Assembly: GCA_963576565.1 (NCBI GenBank)
Contig: OY755044.1
Location: forward strand, 51,157,847 to 51,221,846
Source: Aspidapion aeneum
Taxonomy: Eukaryota > Arthropoda > Insecta > Coleoptera > Brentidae
DNA: 64,000 nt
Reading direction: 5' to 3'
A model generated the notes under the pieces. It was not told where the DNA came from, made no database searches, and was given only the letters and a program-made list of their open reading frames with translations. A program made the translations under genes and the position numbers. Shown in pieces: positions 56,395-64,000 of this stretch (position 1 is the stretch's first letter; every line of letters starts with the position of its first letter).

Positions 56395-57910
56395 TCAAAC
56401 GATTTTTTTGCTCGACTTCCGGTGACTTGACAGCCCTTGACTAGACCTATTTCTACGGTAAAATTATTAATTTGTGGCTTTAGATGTCACCCACTTAGTG
56501 CATTGACGCGCAATAGGTCCCTGTGTTTTTAAAAAACAGCATTTTTTTAAATTTCAATTATTTGCCTATATCACGAGACTTATATATACAATTAATAATA
56601 ACTTTATTGATAGGGCCTACGAAGATCTATAAACATCAGAGAAAAAATTTTGATTAGTTTGGTACTTCTTGAGTTTTTGCGAACCATCCAAATTTGCCAA
56701 AAAGTGGTGCTGCTTTAAAGTGTCATATTTTAAGACGCCGACAATTAATTTTAAATATCTCGACGGCGACAGATGCGCTATTGTATAGGCTTGCAAAAAA
56801 AAATCATAAATCATTACCGTTAAAATTGTGTCTTCCAGGTGTAAACTAATTACGCTATGTCATATTTTCTGTTTTGACATATTATGCCTATAGCGGGGAG
56901 TGGGGGGCTCAAATAAAAAGTCTCGATTCTAATATAGAATTTAACGGGAGGCGCGTATTTTCCCTTTCAAATATGGATTCCCGGAGGCCCGTATAGGGTC
57001 AAATCGAAAAAATGCAAGAATCCATTTCGATTTAGTTTGTCGATGCCTATTAGTGTGCCAAATTTCAGAGCTCTACGATAAGTTTAAATCTTGAATAAAA
57101 GGACTCGCTGGCACCGTTTATGTAAGTGACGTCATCAGGCAAAAAAAAAATACAAAAATTTAATTTTTTTATTACAGAATTTTTTTTTACGGTCAAATTA
57201 ACAAAAAAACTTCAAATAAACTTTTTTGTTCCAGGGCTCCTTAAATATAAAAACCTTAAATTGGTTATATTTTGACAATTTATATCTCAGAAACGATTTT
57301 GCTGCATCACTTCCGGTGACTTGACAGCCCTTGATGGAACCTATTTCTACGATAACAAAATAAATTTATGTGGCTTTAGATGTCACCCACTTAGTGCATT
57401 GACGCGCAATAGGTCCCTGTGCTTTTTCAAAACAGATTTTTTTTAAATTTCAATTATTTGCCTATATCTCTAAACAGAGATGTCAAAATGAAAAATTTAT
57501 AATAACTTTAACGATAGGGCCTACCAAGATCTATAAACATCAGAGATTAGATTATTTTTACATTAGTTTGGTATTTTTTGAGTTTTTGTCCAAAAACCAT
57601 CAAAATTTGCCAAAAAGTGGTGCTTTTTTGAAGAGTCATATTTTGAGACGCCGACAATTTATTTTAATTATCTCGACGGCGACAGATGCGCTATTGTGTA
57701 GGCTTGCAAAAAAATACATAGTTCATTACCGTTAAAATTGTGTCTTCCAGGTGTAAACTAATTACACCATGTCAAATTTTCTGTTTTCACATATTATGCC
57801 TATAGCAGGGAGTGGGGGGCTCAAATCAAAAGTCTCGATTTCAATATAGAATTTAACGGGAGGCGCATAGTTTCCCTTTCAAATATGGATTCCCGGAGGC
57901 CCGTAGGGCT
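56395..57910. repeat. 620-bp direct duplication in the palindrome core
   Basis: 56395-57000 and 57290-57910 share cttccggtgacttgacagcc, gatgtcacccacttagtgca, cgacggcgacagatgcgcta and ggattcccggaggcccgta at an offset of about 896 bp, with small indels. The 290 bp between them is unique. Confidence 0.9.
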
Positions 57911-58440
57911 GAGTCACATACTAATATAGTGAATATGGACTCCCGTAGGCCTGTAGGGTCGAGGGTCAAATACTAATATAAAAATAAATTGGAGTCCCGT
58001 AGGGCCAAGAGTCACATACTAATATAGAAAATAAATAGGAGGCCCGTAGGGCCGAGAGTCACGTTCCAATATCAAATTTAACGGGAGGCGCGTAGTTTCA
58101 ATTTCAAATATGGATTCCCGGAGGCCCGAAGGGCCGAGAGTCACATACTAATATAGACATAAATTGGAGGCCCGTAGGGCCGAGAGGCACATTATAATAT
58201 AGAATTAAACTGGAATCGGGTAGTTTCCCTTTTAAATATGGATTCCCGGAGGCCCATAGGGCCGAGAGTCACATACTAATATAGTGAATATGGACGACTG
58301 GAGGACCGTAGGGCCAAGAGTTACATACTAATATAGTGAATATGGACTCCCGGAGGCCCGTAGGGCCGATAGTCACATACTAATATAGAAATAAATTAGA
58401 GGCCCGTAGGGCCGAGAGTCACATTCTTATATAAAACTAA
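57890..58440. repeat. Tandem array, unit about 55 bp (aggcccgtagggccgagagtc)
   Basis: About ten imperfect units of ggaggcccgtagggccgag, agtcacatactaatatag and an A/T spacer. The gcccgtagggc part is itself palindromic. Confidence 0.92.
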
Positions 58441-59180
58441 ATTTAACTCTTTTTCATGCCCAGCCTTTCATATTTGGCCCTTCACGGCCAAATCACACAA
58501 GCACAACATTTATACATAACGCAATTCACAAGCAAAAAAACAAGTAACTTAAGTATCTGTAACCGCGAGAGTTAAACGAAAAACGAACTTATGTGTGTCT
58601 CAAGACATAGAGTCGCGTTTCGCCTGGCCCGCCGTGCATTTGAAAAATATCTGACCCTTCGTCGCATGTCAGTGTCTGCCGTGTTCGTCGCGTCATGGCC
58701 TCACTCTTTGCTACTTTAAAAAAAAACTATACGTCCGGTTGACATTTTTCAAAAATCATTGTGATCCCTGATCTTTGATACACAAAGTTTACAGAAGGTG
58801 TTTTTTTGATTAAGCAAAGGGTTCTCGAGTTATAACAAGTTATAAATTATTATAAATACGCGTTTTCAGGGCGAGCACTTGTTTAATAGGGAACTCCATA
58901 TAAAAGCATTGGGAACGATATTTTTAACATTGAAAAATAAATGTTTCTGATAGTAATATTACTATATGCTTTTGGTGGAGTCATGAGCACACTTTATAAA
59001 TTCAAAAAATGCAAAGTTTTTGGAAAAACTACCCCCACCACCCCCTGCAAACGACGATTTTTGGACGACCAGTCGATTTTGCATTCTTAGGGTGTAAGAA
59101 ATGATTTAAATTGTGTCTTACATTTTAGCAATGAAGTGCACACGGGGTGACACGATAGAAGCGGCTTTTAACTCTACTAA

Positions 59181-60321
59181 CAGGGGCGCCGACTACGGGG
59201 GTGGTAAGGGGCTAGGGCATCTCCAAGACGTAAACAGGGAGGTGCGAAGCACCCCCAAGCAAAGTCACATATAAACTGTTTACTAATCGGTTTTGCTCGG
59301 CACACAAAAAATGGCCGATATTCCAGTAATCTATGACTACAGTACCTAGATTTAAAAAAAAATCTAGATAATCTGGACTAGGTACTTACCTATGTTCAGC
59401 GAATTTTTGATAAATTATCTAGCTCTATACCTAGCTAGATATGTTTTATTTACTGACGCGGGCGCCACTTTGGCAGAATTAAGGCCCTTAATTATTATGC
59501 AAATAATATAAAATAAAAATATAAGATTTTCATTGTTCAGTCTAGCAATTTATTCCCATTTTCTTTTCTTTTATATCTATATTTTTTTCCAAATCGGCTA
59601 ACCCATATGGTTCGTCCCGCCTTCCTTTTTGTAAATATGTTCTTTTTACTATAATTTACCAAATTGGTTCGAATTAGGCTATTTGGTGATTTACTAGAGC
59701 ATTTTCTATTTTTTGTTTATTTAGTATTAATTAACTAATTAAGTACTTAAAATTACTGGGTTATTTGCATTTGAAACTCCCGCGGTTTTAAAGGCAAATA
59801 TTACAATTTGCTATAATCAATTTACTTTACATAAAATGCATTTTGAATTACTAAGGTTCCTAGTTCCTTTAATATGGACCTTCGTAATCTCATTCCCTCC
59901 TACTTATTCCCTTTTCTCCTACGCCTATGGATTAACGACGCCACTGGGCGACATGTGGGAGAATGAACGCAGCAGCGATACCTGCTGCCGGACCACAGAG
60001 AACCGTTTCGCCTTCGAACGATAATACACGCGTGTTAGCGACTCTCCTACCACATTCATGTGGGGTGCAAAAAGCACGGTTTAACAGCGTGTCCTCCCAT
60101 GAGTTCCGCTTCCTGTATAAAAATGGTAAGTGAAAATGCATTATTTTTACCTTACATACATTTGTTTATTGCTACACTAACCTAGAAGGTAAACTAGACC
60201 ATTTCAGAATCCCTTGTACCAGCTTAGCCTATGACCTTATTCCCTTAAAATTACAGTCCACATCTGACACCGTTAAATTCCAGACAACTCTCCTATCTGG
60301 ACCACCAGGGAGCCCCATTTT
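59181..60321. other. No gene recognised; probably contains the family-C 5' LTR
   Basis: A caggggcgccgactacgggg element end at 59182. A tgtataaaaatggtaagt segment at 60115-60130 looks like a TATA box within the LTR, but the LTR start cannot be placed because the 3' LTR is beyond the window. Confidence 0.45.
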
Positions 60322-60340
60322 TGATCCTTAGCGACCCGGA
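60322..60340 (+). promoter_or_regulatory. Candidate primer-binding site, family C
   Basis: tgatccttagcgacccgga resembles the family-B site TGGTCCTTCGAGCCGG with substitutions. It is upstream of the leader repeats and gag, as expected. If correct, the 5' LTR ends just before 60322. Confidence 0.45.
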
Positions 60341-60374
60341 TTTCTGGAATCGTTTTTTTGCCTTTTTAGGTTAG

Positions 60375-60640
60375 TTTTTTTTTACTGGTTTCAAATGCAA
60401 GAAAAACCCTTGTTTTTCCTAAATGCCTTTTTTACTGGTTTCAAATGCAAGAAAAACCCTTGTTTTTCTTACATGCCTACTTTAGAAAACCCCTAGGTTT
60501 CTAAAATACATTTTGCGATTTTTTTTTTGTGTAAAAACAAATGCAAGAAAAACCCTTGTTTTTCTTACATGCCTACTTTAGAAAACCCCTAGGTTTCTAA
60601 AATACATTTTGCGATTTTTTTTGTGTAAAAATTAAATATT
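60375..60640. repeat. Nested tandem repeats in the family-C leader
   Basis: A 52-bp unit (tttttactggtttcaaatgc plus aagaaaaacccttg) occurs twice at 60377-60480, and a 96-bp unit (caaatgcaagaaaaaccctt through cattttgcgatttttt) twice, ending near 60635. Each unit contains the hairpin aagaaaaa-ccctg-tttttctt. Confidence 0.9.
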
Positions 60641-61430
60641 TTTAACAATAAATTTAGCCTTTTCATGCGAAAAACCAAACACAGATAAAATCTGTAAACT
60701 ACTATGCTTTTTTTTTGTTTCGAATAAATCAAGTTTTTTCGTTTCTTTTTTGTAAAAAAAAAACCGTATGGAATTTGGGTGTTTTTTTGTTTGTCACTGG
60801 AAATAGTTTAAAATAGTGTCTGCAAAGTGCTATTATTTTAGCCGTTGTGCCTTCACATTTGTGGATTGCTATAATTATATCCAATTTGCTCGAAAAAAAA
60901 TCTCCAAATTGCCATATTCATTTTTGCTTATTGCAAATTGCTATGACTATATCCGATTGCGGATGCTTTACTATATTCGTTTTTGCGTAAAAATTGCTAT
61001 GAATATATCTATTTCTAATTTACTATTATAATATCTGTCTGCAAATGGCTATGATTGTATCCATTTTTTGCGTGCATAATAAATTTTGAAGGAAATTTAA
61101 TTCTTAACTTGAGAATTTGTTTTCGTGTAAAGGCAGATAAATAGTTTTACCAAATTAAATGCTTTTGATTTGTAGGTATTTATTTTTAAATTTAGTACAT
61201 AGTAGGTACCTACTTATTTGAATTCGCGAGGCGAAGATAAAAAAACTTATACACAAGTTTTTTTGTTATCATTAGTTTGCATCGGGTATTTTCTTTACTT
61301 TTGTGCGCTTATAGTTTGATTATTGTAATTAAACGTAGGACATTAATATTTATACAGGGTGTCCAAATTTTGATTTTTTTTTCAGTTTACCTAATTTTTG
61401 TCAATTATTTTTTGGATTTTTTTTTAAATC
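60641..61430. other. Leader of family C, AT-rich with loose repeats
   Basis: Degenerate repeats of attgctatgactatatccg-type words at 60865-61065. No start codon context competes with 61431. A tatacagggtgtcc word at 61354 may be a transposon end. Confidence 0.5.
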
Positions 61431-64000
61431 ATGTCTAGTTCGGATAAAATTTTAAAGGCTAAAGCCTTGCGCTATAGTGCGATTTCACAGCTAAATTTGA
61501 TCATTGAATCCGCGACCCTCGCAAAAAATGACCCTGCCTATCACAGCGGCTTTAAAGTCAAATTTCGGACATTGTCAAAAATCAAAAAAGATTTTGAAAA
61601 GCACCATAATACTTTGTTGACGTTGGTAGCCTCTGATGAGGATCGCTTAGTAGTAGAAAACAAAGTGTTTATGGACTTTTGCAAACGCTGTGACGAGATT
61701 TCCACTATATTTTACGAACTTTTCGAACTACCCTTTGAAGATGGAGGGCTTTTGAGCAGTACGATAAATCCCATGGGCAGTCCCTGTGCCTCCACAGACC
61801 AGCATGGTTTACTGCCTAGGATAAAAATACCTCTTTTTCAAGGGGAATTTAAGGAGTTTCCAACCTTTTTGCAAGCCTTTAATGCTACCGTGCACAATAA
61901 TAGGTCGCTGGGAAACTTTGAAAAATTCAATTTGCTTTTTTCTAATTTAAAGGGCCCTGCCCTGGATGTCATTTCTGACATTCCTATCCTTGCTGAAAAT
62001 TATTTAAATGCCTACCACACCTTGGTGGATAGGTATACAAATAAACGATTACAAGCTTACCTTCACTGGACGGCAATTGAAGGCTTCTCTCCTCTTACTA
62101 AAGAGAATGCTACGAATTTGAGGAATTTGCTTGATTGTTTTTCGAAAAACTTAAGTGCTTTAAAAGTCATGGGTTTTAAAACGGAGTTTTGGGATTATAT
62201 TATGGCACAAATGCTCTTGGATAGGTTGGACCCAACCACGCGCAAGGCATTTGAGCAAAATTATTGCTCCAATGAGATCCCCTCTTATGATAAAATTCGT
62301 GCTTTTGTTTCTAGCCATTGCATTGCGTTGGAACAAATACAACAAACTCAAGATTACTTAAAAAATAAAGATTTGTCAATTTCAAGTCAGAAAAATCAAG
62401 CAAAGTTTCAAAATCGATCTGCTTTGTTTGCTAATACTCAGAGAGCCTCCAAAAATGCCTCCCAGTCTCCAAATGGCCAAAGTGGCTTAAATAATACTCC
62501 AAACCCTCAAAATTTTTGTTTTCTCTGTAAAAGTGGCGATCATGTAATATACAGATGTCCTAATTTTTTGGCGAAAACTCCCCAGCAACGTTTTGAGATT
62601 GTTAAACAACATAAAGCGTGTGTCAACTGTTTGGCCTCAAAGCATAATTTACCCCAGCAATGCAAATCAGAAAAAAGATGTTTACATTGTGGCCAATTTC
62701 ATCACAGTCTCTTACATTTTTTTCCTATTAATTCTACACCTAGTTCTGCGAGTAGCCCCTCTACTTCTGCAGTGCAACCCCCGAGGAGCCCCGTGGCTAC
62801 CGAATTTAATAGAACCACTAACACCATTGTTACTGGTATGTCTTTAAATGATCGCGAAGTACTTCTCTGTACCGCTTTAATACAAATACAGGATGTTTTT
62901 CAAAATTGGCACACAGTGCGCGCCATCTGTGACTCTGGTGCTCAATCTTCATTTATATCTAAGTCATGTGCTGATAGTTTGGGCCTTCCTAAATTTAATA
63001 TCGCCATGACTCTACAAAGCTTAGATCGAATGACAACTTCGGCAAAATCTGGAATTAATTGCAATATATCCTCTTTGCGTGATAATAATTTTGTTTTTAA
63101 TTTTGATGCGATAATACTCGATAAAATTTGTAGTGATTTACCTCATTCCTCATTTTCGATTAAAAGTTTTCCTTTTCTCGCCAACTTAGAACTAGCTGAC
63201 CCAGGCTTTAATAAAAGCGATAAAATTGATTTATTGTTGGGCGGCGATGTGTACCCTTACATTTTGCTAGATGGTCGTTTGTCTACGGGACCCAACAACC
63301 CCGTCTGCATTAATACTATTTTTGGTTGGGGAATAATGGGCAATCTTTCACTTTCACCTTCAACTACAAATCAAATTAAAACATTTTTTACTACGTCAAT
63401 GAACGATTCTTTTGTCAATTTAGATAAAAATCTACAACGATTTTGGCAAATAGATGACATACCTAATGTCAAGGCCATTGAATCCGAAGATGAGTTTTGC
63501 GAAAATTATTTTTTGAAAACTACCTCAAAAAATGAGGAGGGGAGATATATTGTATCTTTACCATTTAAAGTTACTGCTCCAGATTTTGGCGACACTCGAT
63601 CCATTGCCGTACGTCGTTTTTTCTCCCTTGAGAAGAAATTGCTACAAAACCCTGATTTTTATGCTGCCTACAGCTCTGTTTTACAAGATTATTTAGATAA
63701 TAATCATATGCAACCGGTTTCTGCACCTTTGCCGACCGAAATTTCAAATCATTTTTATATTGCACACCATGCGGTGTTTAAAAAAGATTCTACTAGCACC
63801 CCCCTGAGGGTGGTTTTTGATGCGAGCATGCACGCCCCTGGCAAAATCTCGCTCAACAACGCTGTTTATACTGGGCCCCCTTTACAAAGGGACTTACAAA
63901 AAATTTTATTACTTTATCGTTTGCATAAATTTTGCTTTTGTTGCGACATCCGTCAAATGTACAGGATGATTTTAGTTGACCCTAGTCAAACTAATTTTCA
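61431..64000 (+). CDS. gag-pol: BEL/Pao Gag-Pol polyprotein, open to the window edge
   Basis: The frame from ATG 61431 has no stop through 64000 (856 codons); I followed it codon by codon. Residues 1-350 are Gag (N-terminus MSSSDKILKAKALRYS; core FPTFLQAFNATVHNNR and LVDRYTNKRLQAYLHW). Zinc knuckle CFLCKSGDHVIYRC starts at residue 363 (CX2CX4HX4C), followed by CVNCL...C and CLHCGQFHH fingers. The retropepsin active site DSGAQ is at 501-505, then LLLGGDVYPYIL and FGWGIMG. The RT begins before FDASMHAPGKISLNN, and its first catalytic Asp is in CCDIRQMYRM (residue 839). The rest of RT, RNase H and integrase should follow beyond the window. Gag and Pol are fused in one frame as is usual for BEL/Pao. 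Intactness implies recent insertion. Confidence 0.93.
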   Translation, partial: MSSSDKILKAKALRYSAISQLNLIIESATLAKNDPAYHSGFKVKFRTLSKIKKDFEKHHNTLLTLVASDEDRLVVENKVFMDFCKRCDEISTIFYELFELPFEDGGLLSSTINPMGSPCASTDQHGLLPRIKIPLFQGEFKEFPTFLQAFNATVHNNRSLGNFEKFNLLFSNLKGPALDVISDIPILAENYLNAYHTLVDRYTNKRLQAYLHWTAIEGFSPLTKENATNLRNLLDCFSKNLSALKVMGFKTEFWDYIMAQMLLDRLDPTTRKAFEQNYCSNEIPSYDKIRAFVSSHCIALEQIQQTQDYLKNKDLSISSQKNQAKFQNRSALFANTQRASKNASQSPNGQSGLNNTPNPQNFCFLCKSGDHVIYRCPNFLAKTPQQRFEIVKQHKACVNCLASKHNLPQQCKSEKRCLHCGQFHHSLLHFFPINSTPSSASSPSTSAVQPPRSPVATEFNRTTNTIVTGMSLNDREVLLCTALIQIQDVFQNWHTVRAICDSGAQSSFISKSCADSLGLPKFNIAMTLQSLDRMTTSAKSGINCNISSLRDNNFVFNFDAIILDKICSDLPHSSFSIKSFPFLANLELADPGFNKSDKIDLLLGGDVYPYILLDGRLSTGPNNPVCINTIFGWGIMGNLSLSPSTTNQIKTFFTTSMNDSFVNLDKNLQRFWQIDDIPNVKAIESEDEFCENYFLKTTSKNEEGRYIVSLPFKVTAPDFGDTRSIAVRRFFSLEKKLLQNPDFYAAYSSVLQDYLDNNHMQPVSAPLPTEISNHFYIAHHAVFKKDSTSTPLRVVFDASMHAPGKISLNNAVYTGPPLQRDLQKILLLYRLHKFCFCCDIRQMYRMILVDPSQTNF

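Larger units (their letters stand above)
55344..59180. mobile_element. Giant palindromic (foldback-type) element, 3.8 kb
   Basis: Arms of about 740 bp (55344-56095 and 58465-59180) are inverted copies with scattered differences: ggtcgtccaaaaatcg on the left answers cgatttttggacgacc on the right. Each inner end is the palindrome atttggccgtgaagggccaaat. The core holds a 620-bp direct duplication and a GC-rich tandem array. No transposase is visible; a 68-codon frame in the left arm (55802-56008) is broken in the right arm. No clear target duplication was found. It is similar in design to 22328-25447 but unrelated in sequence. Confidence 0.82.
60322..64000 (+). mobile_element. BEL/Pao retrotransposon, family C (right end outside window)
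   Basis: Candidate primer site, a leader with two sets of tandem repeats, then an uninterrupted Gag-Pol frame from 61431. Distinct in sequence from families A and B, with Gag closest to B. The only element in the window with an undamaged coding frame as far as can be seen. Confidence 0.9.

Overview
This is AT-rich, intron-bearing animal DNA, almost certainly from an insect. The retroelement spectrum (BEL/Pao, Ty3/Gypsy, Polinton, RTE- and CR1/Jockey-like LINEs, a Penelope-like ribozyme) points that way. A beetle is my guess, but nothing proves the order. There are no bacterial features. Nearly everything is mobile DNA. The one segment I would call a host gene is a coiled-coil exon on the minus strand at 33379-33537, resembling SWAP-70/DEF6, so much of the window may be intronic.

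Layout. 1-7164: a minus-strand BEL/Pao element (family A) with a 272-bp Penelope-like inverted hairpin inside it, abutting a plus-strand 3' end of the same family (7165-7829). 7830-16900: old debris, namely an unidentified broken coding fragment (8.5-9.0 kb), MITE-like repeats, a minus-strand copy of a repeat carried in a Gypsy LTR (11.7-12.9 kb), a short tandem array (13.1-13.4 kb) and a dead Polinton integrase (15.3-16.1 kb). 16907-30985: a single 14-kb BEL/Pao element (family B, minus), flanked by the 5-bp duplication cagtc. It is split by a LINE (20448-22290), which abuts a DNA transposon (22306-27234), whose own terminal repeat is interrupted by a 3.1-kb foldback element (22328-25447) filled with a 130-bp satellite. 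31-35 kb: host-like sequence with the exon and several small inverted-repeat elements. 35187-38911: an internally deleted plus-strand family-A element with intact target duplications. 39066-47793: a decayed Ty3/Gypsy element with very long LTRs that carry exon-like sequence, followed by a LINE fragment to 49.48 kb. 49.5-55.3 kb: mostly unrecognised, with a solo LTR (51064-51479) and a terminal exon of a transposon-type gene (52675-52884). 55344-59180: a second giant palindromic element with internal direct and tandem repeats. 60.3 kb to the end: a third BEL/Pao element (family C, plus) whose Gag-Pol frame is open from 61431 to the window edge.

Themes. All three BEL/Pao families have tandem duplications in the leader between the tRNA-primer site and gag, and their candidate primer sites resemble one another. 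Nested insertions with identifiable target duplications give a clear order of events in the 17-31 kb block. Three separate large inverted-repeat structures occur at 2.6, 22-25 and 55-59 kb. All identifications are by reading motifs and comparing copies within the window; no database search was possible.
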